Positions 1 to 8,301 of a stretch of DNA of 64,000 bases are shown here, in pieces. Within the stretch, counting starts at the first letter, position 1, and each line of letters opens with the position of its first letter. The notes below the pieces were generated by a model. The model was given only the letters and a program-made list of their open reading frames with translations. It was not told the DNA's origin and ran no database searches. The stretch comes from Dehalococcoidia bacterium (GTDB lineage Bacteria; Chloroflexota; Dehalococcoidia; GIF9; AB-539-J10), in assembly GCA_016930935.1 (NCBI GenBank), contig JAFGFT010000008.1, forward strand, positions 1-64,000. The letters run 5' to 3'. The position numbers and the translations under genes were made by a program.

Positions 1-531
1 CCTGCCTGGTTCGAGGAGCCGCTGCCTACTGATGCTGCGGCAGAAGACCTTGCACGTATTGTCGCGTCAACGGATATCCCAATCGTGACGGGTGAACGTC
101 TCGTGACGCGATGGTGCTTCCGAGATATCGTTGAGAAGCGCGCGGCGAGTGCCATTAATCCCGATCCGTGCCATGCGGGTGGTATCTCAGAGATGAAGAA
201 GATTGGTGAACTGGCCAACACCTACTACGTTGGTTTCACTCCTCACAGTGCGGGCGGTCCCGTAATGGTTGCAGCGAACCTGCACGTTGAGGCGTGCGCG
301 CCGAATTTCACCATTCACGAGTTCTTCGCGCCCGACCCTCCGTTCTACAAGGAGATTCTGAAGGAGCCCTTCCCCGCGCTCGTTGATGAGTGTATTCAGC
401 TTCCCGACAGACCTGGAATCGGAGTGGACCTCAATGAAGAGGTGCTCGCAACCCGTCCGTACAAGTATCATGACATGAGCAGTTTCTGGGATGTGCCGCA
501 GGTTCCTGCCGGCGGCAAGCTGGAAAGCTAG
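1..531 (+). CDS. Enolase-superfamily (mandelate racemase/muconate lactonizing) enzyme, 3' part
   Basis: The reading frame is open from base 1, so only the C-terminal 176 residues are present. They resemble the barrel and C-terminal part of sugar-acid dehydratases of the mandelate racemase/galactonate dehydratase branch: WFEEPL, then an ITGE-like strand (IPIVTGERL), INPDPCHAGGISE, and a PHSAGGP segment that carries the usual catalytic His region. Such enzymes abstract the proton alpha to a carboxylate in a Mg-dependent reaction. The substrate cannot be read from this fragment. The gene ends at a strong bidirectional hairpin shared with the convergent MBL gene. The family call is firm; specificity is unknown. 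Confidence 0.85.
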   Translation, partial: PAWFEEPLPTDAAAEDLARIVASTDIPIVTGERLVTRWCFRDIVEKRAASAINPDPCHAGGISEMKKIGELANTYYVGFTPHSAGGPVMVAANLHVEACAPNFTIHEFFAPDPPFYKEILKEPFPALVDECIQLPDRPGIGVDLNEEVLATRPYKYHDMSSFWDVPQVPAGGKLES

Positions 532-543
532 ACTTTCACAGTA

Positions 544-569
544 GGGCGGCCGGTGAAAACCGGTCGCCC
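544..569. terminator. Bidirectional hairpin terminator
   Basis: Inverted arms GGGCGGCCGGT and ACCGGTCGCCC (one mismatch) with a 4-nt GAAA loop lie between the stop codons of two convergent genes. Confidence 0.75.
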
Positions 570-1351
570 TATACCTCTACCTCCATGCCTTCACGAGCCA
601 TGGTGATGGAGGCGTCCTGCCTCTCTGCAACCCCTGTCAGTTCCTCTTCCAGTTCACTACTTGAGCCCAGCAGGGGATCCATGTGCACTGTCAGAATCTT
701 TGGTAGATCCCCGTGGAAGCTCCTGAAGTTCACGAGTTCTTTCTCCAGAAGTAACGGAGTCATGTGACCCGCCGCACGCACGAACTTGGTCTGGTGGTTG
801 GGTGCGGTGACTTCGACAACCAGCAGACTTGGAGATATGTTCTTCCAGAAATCGTCCGGGAGAGGCCCCGTATCGGACGTGTAGAAGAGTACGCGCCCGT
901 TGTTGTCCTTCACCTGAAAGCCCATCGTGTGATTCACGTGGCTGACGAGGATTGGCGTGATAGTGTGGCTGCCGGCCGTGACACTCGCGTTGGGCTCGAT
1001 AAGTGTGAATCGAAGCGTGGACTTCTCGTCGGGTATCATGTGCAGCCGCGGGTACACTTCGCCATTTAGAAGGCAGGTAATCAGCGTGTGCCGGACCTCC
1101 TCGCTGCAGAAGACGTCGGCGGAGGTTGCCATTCGCCAAAGGTTGAGCCCGAGCGCGGGAATGTCCCTGATGTGGTCGTAGTGACGGTGTGAAAGGAACA
1201 CTGCTTCCAGGCGTGACTGCTCAGCGAACGAGAGTCCCTCTGTGAGGGAGCCCGCGTCGAGGGCCAGAACGTCATCTATGATGAGTGAAACACATTTTGT
1301 CTCACTCGACGACAGGTTGTGGGCACCGAGGACACGTAATCGCATATGCAC
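569..1351 (-). CDS. MBL-fold metallo-hydrolase (RNase Z / cAMP phosphodiesterase-like)
   Basis: A 260-residue metallo-beta-lactamase-fold protein. The metal motif HxHxDH is seen as SHRHYDHI near residue 54, followed by later metal ligands in the SHVNHTMGF and HMDP segments. The short N-terminus (MRLRVLGAHN) and layout are closest to RNase Z-like and class II cyclic-nucleotide phosphodiesterase-like MBL proteins. It is probably a soluble Zn hydrolase of a phosphodiester or related substrate. Translation could start at the ATG at 1351 or at the second ATG two codons later. It is convergent with the dehydratase gene. The fold is certain, the substrate is not. Confidence 0.75.
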   Translation of the reverse strand: MHMRLRVLGAHNLSSSETKCVSLIIDDVLALDAGSLTEGLSFAEQSRLEAVFLSHRHYDHIRDIPALGLNLWRMATSADVFCSEEVRHTLITCLLNGEVYPRLHMIPDEKSTLRFTLIEPNASVTAGSHTITPILVSHVNHTMGFQVKDNNGRVLFYTSDTGPLPDDFWKNISPSLLVVEVTAPNHQTKFVRAAGHMTPLLLEKELVNFRSFHGDLPKILTVHMDPLLGSSSELEEELTGVAERQDASITMAREGMEVEV

Positions 1352-1429
1352 TAGCTTTGCGGGACGAATTGACCGTGCTCGAAGAATGGCGTGCCTTCGC
1401 AGGCTGCTGCAAGGTCGAAGAGGTCCAAT

Positions 1430-2176
1430 CTAGTCATTGTCATAGTGTGTCTCCATCTTGTAATCGTCGTCCATGATGATGGCATTGTCTGGCAATGTCT
1501 TGGCAAAGACAAGCTCCCTGTCATCTCCTGACCATTCGTTGAAATGGTAGCCGCCGTCGGGAACTGCAGGTAACGTAACGTGTTCATCTCGCACGCAGGG
1601 TATGGCGAGATTCTCATCCCCATCTGAGTCAGGGAACACGTTGGCATGGCCGATGGCTACGGCCTCTTGCGCGAGGGAGGGCAGTGGTGTCTCGAAAGTG
1701 GCGATGGTGCCGCCCGTGTCTGGACTTGAGGCGCCGTCAAGAGATGAAGTCTCTACGACGGGAAGCACAACATTGCCTGCCAGTGCAATCTGTGTGGCAA
1801 ACTCGTCGTCTCCCTCTGCGCTCTCCGAAAACAGCAGGTCGAATGCAATCACGCGGGCGCCGGCCTCGCTCAGTTGCCTGGTGACGACCGCATAATGGGA
1901 TCGTGGCCAGTCACTCATCTTTCCCAGTTGAGACATGGTCTTTTCATCAATGGCAATGATGGTGACGTGACTCCTGTCTGGCTCCGCAAGAGCGGAGGTA
2001 TCGGCGGCTCTGAAGAGGAAGTCTGTGGTTCTGAGTTACAGACTGTGGAATAATCCGAAGTGCATCGCAGTAGCCGCTGCGATTCCTACAGCCAGCGCGA
2101 GCAACAGTCCAGTTTGGTTCTGCAGATGTCCTGCAGCAACTTCACGACGTTTCGCTTCACCATGTACTTCTCTCAT
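1430..2176 (-). pseudogene. CHASE2-domain protein, interrupted by in-frame TAA and fused to an InlB-like repeat
   Basis: From an ATG at 2176 the frame encodes a short N-terminus and one hydrophobic helix (about residues 23-45, LLLALAVGIAAATAMHFGLF). A TAA stop follows at 2038-2036. The same frame then continues without a gap into a typical CHASE2 extracellular sensor start (LRTTDFLFRAAD, VTIIAIDEKTMSQLGK, WPRSHY, GARVIAFDLLF). In intact homologues this join is normally SLELRT-like, so TAA probably replaced a GAA codon. CHASE2 stops early, and the last 45 residues instead resemble a divergent InlB/bacterial repeat (GYHFNEWSGDD, ITMDDDYKMETHY). No kinase, cyclase or second membrane segment follows. 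I infer a decayed chimeric gene; stop-codon readthrough is an unlikely alternative. Confidence 0.65.
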
Positions 2177-2214
2177 ACACAGGCTTCCTATTCGTCAAGG
2201 GTAGATCGACTTTG

Positions 2215-2442
2215 CTAGCAGGCCGTAACCTCCACTCGCATTGTGGTCACCCGTTGTGCCCTCTCGCAGAGACGCCGGACGTCGGCCTCTTTGAAGAGAC
2301 GCCAGCCATGTCGGTCGACGCTACTCACATCATCGAACTCGCCTGTGCGGAGCCAGCGGAAGAACGTATTCTTGCTGATGCCAGCGGCGGCGCAGGCTTC
2401 ACTGGTGCGATAGTATGTCGTGTCACGAATCGTGATAGGCAT
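2215..2442 (-). CDS. Small MerR/excisionase-type helix-turn-helix protein
   Basis: A 75-residue protein made almost wholly of one winged helix-turn-helix of the HTH_17/MerR type: YYRTSEACAAAGISKNTFFRW, then a wing and DVRRLCERA. The start at 2442 is chosen because AAGGAG lies 8-9 bases upstream; the longer open frame has no such site. Stand-alone proteins of this kind act as small DNA-binding regulators or excisionases. No integrase or phage gene lies nearby, so a regulator is more likely. It lies 38 bases upstream of the broken CHASE2 gene on the same strand. Confidence 0.6.
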   Translation of the reverse strand: MPITIRDTTYYRTSEACAAAGISKNTFFRWLRTGEFDDVSSVDRHGWRLFKEADVRRLCERAQRVTTMRVEVTAC

Positions 2443-2562
2443 TGCCACGCTCCTTGTTACTACTTGAGTGTACGCAATAGTAGGTGCTATAGGGATGGAC
2501 CGTAAGACACATTGGTACTGTGAACCTCCTGCTTTTGGTAGAGGTGTGTCCGGAAGTACCAA

Positions 2563-2842
2563 CGTCGTGGGTGAGGAGGCTGATGTGTTCGCACGCTACG
2601 GATGACCGGCTACGTCGACATGGGTGGACAAAGACTGCACTCGGGACGATTGGTCGAGAACGTAGCGTGGAGGAGAGATGCAACGGGCTCGGCAGGACAG
2701 GGACAAGTCTGGAGGGGTGGTGGCCTCGGGGTTGATAGTGAAGGCACCGGTCGAAGTGTATTGATTGCCCTGGAGTAGCGGATGAGAGAGTGCCAGGGTG
2801 GTCACCTCTTGCGGAAGTGCCCACCCCTGGTAGTGCATCGCG
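2563..2842. other. Intergenic stretch with no recognisable gene
   Basis: About 280 bases between the HTH gene and the ferritin-like gene. Open frames here have unnatural Ser/Pro/Arg-rich composition and no ribosome-binding sites, and no RNA gene was recognised. Confidence 0.4.
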
Positions 2843-3142
2843 CTATTGCTTCTGAATCTCTTCCTCTACCTCTTCAGCGCCCTCCGCGTAGAACTTCTTC
2901 TCATCCGGGGCAAGCTCGTGCAGAAGCCTCAGAAACTCGCCGGCGTGAACCCGCTCCTCGTCTGCGATGTCCTTGAGTACCTCGATTGCGAGCGTGTTGT
3001 CCGTGGATTCTGCGAGTTGCATGTACAACTGGATGGCCTCGTACTCTGCCGAAATCATGAAGCGGATTGCGCGAATCAGTTCCTGGTCTGTGAGCTTCCT
3101 CTCACTCATTGTTCCTGCGAATGGTGTTCCGAAATCAGGCAT
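2843..3142 (-). CDS. Ferritin-like/rubrerythrin-type di-iron protein
   Basis: A 99-residue, two-helix ferritin-like protein. Iron-ligand candidates are Glu in SAEYEAIQLY (about residues 32-40) and the DEERVHAGEF segment (ExxH, about residues 61-70). A single helix pair suggests that the four-helix site is completed by dimerisation, as in encapsulated-ferritin-like proteins. It probably oxidises or stores iron, or removes peroxide. The acidic C-terminus (EEVEEEIQKQ) does not look like an encapsulin-targeting peptide and no encapsulin gene is in the window. The start at 3142 has AAAGGAG at good spacing. Confidence 0.75.
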   Translation of the reverse strand: MPDFGTPFAGTMSERKLTDQELIRAIRFMISAEYEAIQLYMQLAESTDNTLAIEVLKDIADEERVHAGEFLRLLHELAPDEKKFYAEGAEEVEEEIQKQ

Positions 3143-3312
3143 GTCAGTTGCTCCTTTCCTTCTCGTACTTGCCTTCCCCTGCGGTTTGCCGTTGAGCGAA
3201 AGGCCCGGTTGTGAGCCGTTGCACTACTTCCAATATCTGAACCTCATTTGTCGGTCCATGCAACGTCGGTGACTGTATTCTGGCATTCTCTCCTGAGCGT
3301 AGTCAGATAGCT

Positions 3313-4347
3313 TTATGGACGACCTGTTGATGTCTGTCCACACGCCCTGTCTCTGCCCTGGCTCTTCGCATCGTAGAGTGCGCCGTCGGCAAGGGCGACA
3401 AGTTTCTGGGCTGATGTGGCATCCCCAGGATAGGTGGCGAAGCCGATGCTCGCCGTCAGGCATCCCCCCGGTTGGCTGACATCTGCGCCTGAGAACTTCG
3501 TCGTCCGTACTGCTTCGACGACCCTTCGCGCCGTGGTCCCGGCACATGCGGTGGCACATTCCGGCAGGATGATGACGAACTCTTCACCTCCATAGCGGTA
3601 GGTGATGTCTGTGGGACGGACGCTTGCTCTCAGCAGTTGACCGAACTGTCGCAGGAGAGTATCTCCCTGCTGGTGTCCATGCGTATCGTTGTAGCGTTTG
3701 AACCAATCGATATCAATCATCAACAGTGAGGTCTCAGCGCCTCCTGTCGCTGCCGTGGCCAATGCTGCTTCAAGGTCAAGGTCGAACTTGCGCCTGTTGA
3801 AACATCCTGTGAGCGCATCCCTGATGGCAAGGTCGCGCATCTGTGAGTGAACGAGAGAACGTTCCACGGCAACGGATATCTCTGCGGCCAGGAACTCAAC
3901 GAAATCGACGTCAGCCTGCTCGTACGCATGCAACTGTTGAGAATCGACGTGGATGATGCCTATTACCTTCTCGCCGACCATGATAGGCGTGCAGATCATC
4001 GAGTTCATGGCGCACCCATGCGGCAGGCAGGCGAACGCGACACTATCCGACTGGCTTCCAGTCAGTATGCTGCTTCGTGTTTCGAGTATCGCCTGGATGG
4101 GCTCCAGTGTGAGGGGAAGGAGGGTGGTCGTTCCGAAGCTGAGAGCAAAACCTTTCTCACAAAGAACTCTCAATCCGGTTCCTTCAACCTGGAGAAGGGC
4201 GCATGCATCGCAGCCCAGTAGAACCACCAGTTCCCGAACTGCTATTCGTGCGATTTCCTCCAGTTCAAGACTGGGGCCGATGCTGCGGTGGATGCGCATG
4301 ATTGCCCGCATCCTGGCCATTTCCCGTTCAGATACTGATTCAGTCAT
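3313..4347 (-). CDS. GAF-GGDEF diguanylate cyclase
   Basis: A 344-residue soluble protein with an N-terminal GAF sensor domain (about 20-165) and a C-terminal GGDEF domain (about 170-335). The active-site loop is GGEEF (253-257), and the product-inhibition I-site RPTD (244-247) lies exactly five residues upstream, as in feedback-inhibited cyclases. IDIDWFKRYNDTHGH carries the metal and GTP contacts. It should make cyclic di-GMP from two GTP under control of a small ligand or redox signal bound by GAF. There is no membrane segment. No PilZ or EAL protein was seen nearby. Confidence 0.9.
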   Translation of the reverse strand: MTESVSEREMARMRAIMRIHRSIGPSLELEEIARIAVRELVVLLGCDACALLQVEGTGLRVLCEKGFALSFGTTTLLPLTLEPIQAILETRSSILTGSQSDSVAFACLPHGCAMNSMICTPIMVGEKVIGIIHVDSQQLHAYEQADVDFVEFLAAEISVAVERSLVHSQMRDLAIRDALTGCFNRRKFDLDLEAALATAATGGAETSLLMIDIDWFKRYNDTHGHQQGDTLLRQFGQLLRASVRPTDITYRYGGEEFVIILPECATACAGTTARRVVEAVRTTKFSGADVSQPGGCLTASIGFATYPGDATSAQKLVALADGALYDAKSQGRDRACGQTSTGRP

Positions 4348-4440
4348 AGCCTCTCTCGCTTATCTTCATCCTCGTCGCACGTCCTGCCGCGGGCAGGGTT
4401 GGGATGACTCGGCTTCTGGAGGAACTGGACAAATGCAGTT

Positions 4441-4566
4441 CTACTCGTCGATGAGTTCCATGTCTTCGCCGCAGCAGACCAGTGAGCCGCCGCCTGCCTC
4501 GGTTACCGTCACCTCGTTGCCACAGATATTGCAGCGGTACTTCTCTCCAACCTTCTTCACAGCCAT
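4441..4566 (-). CDS. Desulforedoxin-like iron protein
   Basis: A 41-residue protein matching the desulforedoxin fold: YRCNICG near the N-terminus and VCCGEDM near the C-terminus, giving the Cys-x2-Cys and Cys-Cys pairs that bind one iron. In larger desulfoferrodoxins this forms the N-terminal module; here it stands alone. It likely transfers electrons, for example to peroxide- or superoxide-reducing proteins. The start at 4566 is preceded by GAGGAGG, whereas an upstream ATG in the same frame gives a non-homologous extension. It is divergent from the flavodoxin gene at 4772. Confidence 0.85.
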   Translation of the reverse strand: MAVKKVGEKYRCNICGNEVTVTEAGGGSLVCCGEDMELIDE

Positions 4567-4771
4567 CGTAGAACCTCCTCGTCTTCTTTGACTGTGGCCA
4601 TTTTCAAGTGCGTGGCCACTCGCTCCAAATGCGCTGTATTCAAGCGTAGTCATGCCACACTGTTGTGTCAATAATTACTGTGCGCATTATGTGTGGTGTT
4701 GTACGATTTGGTGACTGCCACGTTTCGCATCCCGGTAAACGGCAGAAGTCGAGTACAAGGAGGAAAAGGAC

Positions 4772-5275
4772 GTGAAGTATCTTGTGGTGTATTTCTCCAA
4801 CTCAGGCAGAACGAGGTGCGTAGCAGAGGCAATCGCTCACGAGTTGTCGGCTGATGTCGACGAGATCCTGGAGCGCAAGCCTCGATTTCCCCTCCTGGAT
4901 GAAGAGGGCAAACCCGCTGGTGGTTTCGCGATGCCCCGTGCCGCCTTAGCGGGCTTCCTGGGAGCAGGGTCTGCTATCAAGCAGTGTAGTGTGGAGCCCT
5001 CTGACTACGACGTAGTGCTCATTGGCACGCCTGTATGGGTCGGGTCCGTTGTCCCCGCGGTGCGTAGCTATATCAAGCAACACCGCAAGCCTCTCAAGAC
5101 CGCCGCCTTCTTCTGCACTGCGGGAGAGCCGGAAAAACAACGCGCCTTCACGCAGATGGGGAAGCTCGCAAGGTGCGAGCCGGTTGCCACACTCGCCGTT
5201 CACTCTGATGATGTGAAGGCCAATGAGTATGGTGGGGCAGTGCATTCCTTCGTAGAGCGCGTCAGGGGAAAATAG
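4772..5275 (+). CDS. Flavodoxin-family protein
   Basis: A 167-residue flavodoxin-like protein starting with GTG at 4772 after an AAGGAGGAAAAGG ribosome-binding site. The FMN phosphate loop is SNSGRTRCVAEAI (residues 9-21), and GTPVWVGSVVPAVRSYI matches the second FMN-contacting loop. It is expected to be a low-potential one- or two-electron carrier or an FMN-dependent quinone reductase of the NAD(P)H dehydrogenase type. Its divergent neighbour is desulforedoxin and a second flavodoxin is convergent, suggesting a redox-stress cluster. Confidence 0.85.
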   Translation: MKYLVVYFSNSGRTRCVAEAIAHELSADVDEILERKPRFPLLDEEGKPAGGFAMPRAALAGFLGAGSAIKQCSVEPSDYDVVLIGTPVWVGSVVPAVRSYIKQHRKPLKTAAFFCTAGEPEKQRAFTQMGKLARCEPVATLAVHSDDVKANEYGGAVHSFVERVRGK

Positions 5276-5281
5276 AACTAC

Positions 5282-5304
5282 GGGCGGCGCTGTATGTGCC
5301 GCCC
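5282..5304. terminator. Hairpin between convergent flavodoxin genes
   Basis: Perfect arms GGGCGGC and GCCGCCC with a 9-nt loop, located just after the stop of the first flavodoxin gene. Confidence 0.6.
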
Positions 5305-5331
5305 TGCCATGTCCTTTTGTTCGTGTCTCTC

Positions 5332-5814
5332 CTATGCTGGGTTCATGAGCCGCAACGCGAAGGCTTTCGCCTTCTCGATGTCGTCGGCGTTTGGGTGTCC
5401 TTTGGCAATGCCTCCGATTGGGCGAAGAAGACCGTACGTGTCGTGCCCCCTGCAGGAGAACTCTCCCTCGATGTGGAAGCCACCGCTCACCAGCAGCCGT
5501 CGCAGGTCTTTGTGGAAGTCACTCCCGAACGCACGGGCTAGTGCATAGGGGAAGCCCGCCGTCGAGAAGATAAAGGCTTTCGTATCGTTGCTGTTGCGGC
5601 ACTTTTCCGCGCAGGCCAGCACGGCCTGGTGGTGCTTGCCGAAGAAGATGCCCGAGCCAAACCCTATGAGGCTCGCGCCATCCACATCTCTGGCTGTGAG
5701 CGCGGACGCATCGACAGCAATTGCTTCGAGGCTATCTGCGAGGACCTCGGCAACCCTTCGGGTATTCCCGTGGTGTATCGACGTATATGCGATGATGCGA
5801 TTGCGTGTCACCAT
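5332..5814 (-). CDS. Flavodoxin-domain protein
   Basis: A 160-residue flavodoxin. The N-terminal FMN loop is TSIHHGNTRRVAEVLA; IGFGSGIFFGKHH and FSTAGFP match the other FMN-binding loops. The sequence is only distantly related to the flavodoxin at 4772. Its ATG overlaps by one base the TGA of the upstream stress-protein gene (TGATG arrangement), so the two are almost certainly translated together. It may be an electron carrier under stress or energy limitation. Confidence 0.85.
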   Translation of the reverse strand: MVTRNRIIAYTSIHHGNTRRVAEVLADSLEAIAVDASALTARDVDGASLIGFGSGIFFGKHHQAVLACAEKCRNSNDTKAFIFSTAGFPYALARAFGSDFHKDLRRLLVSGGFHIEGEFSCRGHDTYGLLRPIGGIAKGHPNADDIEKAKAFALRLMNPA

Positions 5815-6266
5815 CAGTGCTTGGACCTTGCAGGTGACACGGTCATCAACGGAACCGTTGAATGCTGCATGACTCGCAGGGCCACGCTGCCAACAGCCCA
5901 GCGGTGCAGGGCAGATTCACCGTGAGTACTCATGGCCACGAAATCTACGCCGTTCTTCGCTATGTAGTCCAGAATCTCTGCGGCGGGGTTGCCCTCTACG
6001 ACTACGTTCTCAACGCCGCCGCAATGCGTTCGCAGGCTGTCACCCACATAGGACAGGTACTCCTCTGCGGCCTCCCTGGCCTTCTTCTGGACATTCTTGG
6101 CGGTTGCCTCTCCAACGTAGTTGATGGCTCCGGCGGAGAATGGCTCGAGCACCCGCATCAGGACAACTTTCGGCGTGCCACAGGCTTTCGCGATGATGCG
6201 CACATGGTCGATGACGCATTCGGATTCCTTGGAGCCGTCGAGGGGTACCAGTATCTTGTCGTACAT
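5814..6266 (-). CDS. Universal stress protein (UspA family)
   Basis: A 150-residue single-domain universal stress protein. It begins MYDKILVPLDGSKESE, and the family's ATP-binding-type GxxG...S pattern appears as STHGESALHRWAVGSVALRVM. The start at 6266 is chosen because GGGAGGAAG lies just upstream. Related proteins are induced by starvation, oxidants or respiratory stress and often bind ATP. It forms a coupled pair with the downstream flavodoxin, which suggests a redox-stress role. Confidence 0.85.
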   Translation of the reverse strand: MYDKILVPLDGSKESECVIDHVRIIAKACGTPKVVLMRVLEPFSAGAINYVGEATAKNVQKKAREAAEEYLSYVGDSLRTHCGGVENVVVEGNPAAEILDYIAKNGVDFVAMSTHGESALHRWAVGSVALRVMQHSTVPLMTVSPARSKH

Positions 6267-6410
6267 CGTCTTCCTCCCTGTCTTCTCAGAGTGCTGCTCT
6301 ATCAAGGAAATGGGGTGGTAGTCTTCCACCTCGGGAATCGCTGTGGCGGGAGTATAGCGATGGGTACATGGCAAGTCAAAAGGGGTGTACGTGGGGTGTG
6401 GAAGCTAAAT

Positions 6411-7334
6411 CTAACGCTTTCTCGCGCGTCGGCGCAGGAGGACGAAAGCAGTTATCGCTGCAGTACAGAACGCAACAGCAAATCCGATAACGAGGGTAGT
6501 TGTATGGGGCTCGTCCGTGGATGGATTCTGTTCCTCTGATGCGTTCACCTCAGGGTTCGTTGTCTCAGTCGTTGATGGGCTTTCGATAGATGGGTTCTGC
6601 TCCTCGGTTTCTTGCACTATCGTGGCTGTTGCATCGGCCGGCATCGGGCCGCCCCAGAACACTTCAAGGTATGGCTGGAATCCCTCACCTTTCTCGAATG
6701 AGAAGAGCTTCAGTTCGTTCTCGCTGCGGGGATCGGGGGGTGTCTCGTTCTCCTGATCTCTTCTTTCTACAAGGCAGAGTCGGGTGATACCGCTCGTGTC
6801 TATGGCGGCGTCGAGAGCGGCAAGCGGAACCGTGCGATAGGCGAGTTCATGAGTCCATCCATCGACGTCAACATGGGCGCACACCGGTAGGTCTTCCGGA
6901 AGGGCATAATCCTCAGGCTGAAGTGGCACGTGAGGGTAGTCCTCGTTGCCTGCGAGCACGTAGAACTGACAGTCGTCGAGGTCTCCGGTGCACTTCGAGT
7001 AGATGTGCAGGACCGCTCCCGTTATTGGTTCATCGTCAGGGAGCGATGACGTGTCGAAGAACAGATAGCCCCGGTAGATGACGGTATCTCTCGTGTTGAC
7101 CTTGACGTAGATGAGGTCATCGTAGACTTCGGCAGGGTCCTGCGAAGTCCTGAGAGCGTCCCATCCTTCGTGGCTGTTCTGTCGAAGATGCCCGTCGTCG
7201 CGGGATGAGAGGAACGTACGACTCTGCGTCGTGTCGGCGGAGACGGAGGACAGGCAGCAGAGAATCGCCAATGCCATGATGGTTGCAGAGAGCGCCAACG
7301 CTCTGACGGGGTTTTGATATCTGGTAGATGTCAT
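6411..7334 (-). CDS. Secreted, C-terminally anchored surface protein (DNRLRE-like)
   Basis: A 307-residue protein with an N-terminal signal sequence ending near residue 34, an exported domain of about 190 residues, a Glu/Ser/Thr/Pro-rich linker (about 240-275) and a C-terminal membrane helix followed by RRRARKR. The exported domain (YRGYLFFDTSSLPDDEPITGAVLHIYS and a closing PYLEVFWG) has the beta-rich layout of DNRLRE-type modules found in large surface proteins. The lipoprotein at 29409 has a similar terminal domain. Anchor plus basic tail suggests display on the membrane. No enzymatic motif is seen. Confidence 0.6.
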   Translation of the reverse strand: MTSTRYQNPVRALALSATIMALAILCCLSSVSADTTQSRTFLSSRDDGHLRQNSHEGWDALRTSQDPAEVYDDLIYVKVNTRDTVIYRGYLFFDTSSLPDDEPITGAVLHIYSKCTGDLDDCQFYVLAGNEDYPHVPLQPEDYALPEDLPVCAHVDVDGWTHELAYRTVPLAALDAAIDTSGITRLCLVERRDQENETPPDPRSENELKLFSFEKGEGFQPYLEVFWGGPMPADATATIVQETEEQNPSIESPSTTETTNPEVNASEEQNPSTDEPHTTTLVIGFAVAFCTAAITAFVLLRRRARKR

Positions 7335-7392
7335 GGTGCTGAAGTCTGGTGACGTGTTTCATCAGCCTGGAAGTCACGGGGTGCTTTTCGCG

Positions 7393-7409
7393 CGAGTATT
7401 GTATACTCG
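7393..7409. promoter_or_regulatory. 17-bp palindrome between divergent genes
   Basis: CGAGTATTGTATACTCG is a perfect inverted repeat with 7-bp arms and a 3-bp centre, in the spacer between the surface-protein gene and the glyoxalase II-like gene. It is too tight for a transcription terminator and looks like an operator for a dimeric regulator. No target regulator is identifiable. Confidence 0.45.
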
Positions 7410-7530
7410 TGGATGACAGCGTGCAAACGTACGACGGTCAAAATACCTCGTGTGCAGGTACGTGTTCTTTCTGTCATGCACACTGGTGAGAGGCCGGTCC
7501 GGTCGTGGAACCACACGCTGGTAACAAGGG

Positions 7531-8301
7531 GTGTCTTTGCGCACGATAGTGATTATTCCAACTCTCTCAGACAACTACACATATCTGATTGAGAACGGGT
7601 CCGAGGCAGTCGTTGTCGACCCTGGGGAGGCGCGGCCCGTCCTTCGCAGGTTGGAGCGGACCGGTGCCTCTCTGGTTGCAGTGGTGTGCACTCACGGACA
7701 TTTCGACCATACGGCGGGCAACGAGGAACTGGTGCGCGAAACGGATTGTCTGTTGTATCTGCCCCGGGATTTGTCAGATGGTGATGCTGCCAGCACCGAC
7801 ATGGAGTTGTCGGCACGGAGTTATGGTCCTTTTAAGATGATCCTCATCCCCACCCCCGGTCATTCAAAAGACTCAGTCTGCTACTATCTCGCACCGGCAG
7901 AAGACGCTCCAGGTGCCGTCTTTACGGGAGACACCTTGTTCGTCGGTGGATGCGGACGCCTTTTTACTCACTCACCATCAGTGATGTGGCAGTCGCTGCA
8001 GCGGCTTCTCACTCTGCCACCTGAGACTCTTGTGTATTGCGGGCACGACTACGCGCTAGAGAACTACGAATTCGCACTCGACATCGAGCCAGACAATGGA
8101 GCGGTGAAGCGGCGACTGGAGGAGATGCGCGCTGTGGCGGACGTGTCCGGCAATTCGGTGCCTTCGACGATGGAGATTGAGCGGGCGACAAACCCGTTTC
8201 TCCGCGCGGCAGAACCCGAGATGAAGAGAGTGCTGGGAATGCCGGATGCAAGCGATGCCGAGGTGTTCGCGGAGCTGCGCAGACGCAAGGACCGGTTCTA
8301 G
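7531..8301 (+). CDS. Glyoxalase II-like MBL-fold hydrolase
   Basis: A metallo-beta-lactamase-fold protein of about 256 residues in the hydroxyacylglutathione hydrolase family. It has the binuclear-metal motif THGHFDH, TPGHSKDSVCYY, FTGDTLFVGGCGR and YCGHDY, all typical of glyoxalase II. The C-terminal part (FLRAAEPEMK) also fits the glyoxalase II helical domain. It would hydrolyse thioesters such as lactoyl-thiols. GTG at 7531 is adjacent to an AAGGGG; TTG at 7537 gives better spacing and a more typical N-terminus (RTIVIIPTLSDNYTY). Confidence 0.85.
   Translation: MSLRTIVIIPTLSDNYTYLIENGSEAVVVDPGEARPVLRRLERTGASLVAVVCTHGHFDHTAGNEELVRETDCLLYLPRDLSDGDAASTDMELSARSYGPFKMILIPTPGHSKDSVCYYLAPAEDAPGAVFTGDTLFVGGCGRLFTHSPSVMWQSLQRLLTLPPETLVYCGHDYALENYEFALDIEPDNGAVKRRLEEMRAVADVSGNSVPSTMEIERATNPFLRAAEPEMKRVLGMPDASDAEVFAELRRRKDRF

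Noticed and set aside
2423-2824. 133-codon minus-strand frame
   Set aside because: Pro/Ser/His-rich, no homology by eye, and overlaps the supported HTH gene.
5862-6539. 225-codon frame opposite the stress-protein gene
   Set aside because: It is antisense to a well-supported Usp gene with a perfect ribosome-binding site, and its product lacks any familiar fold.
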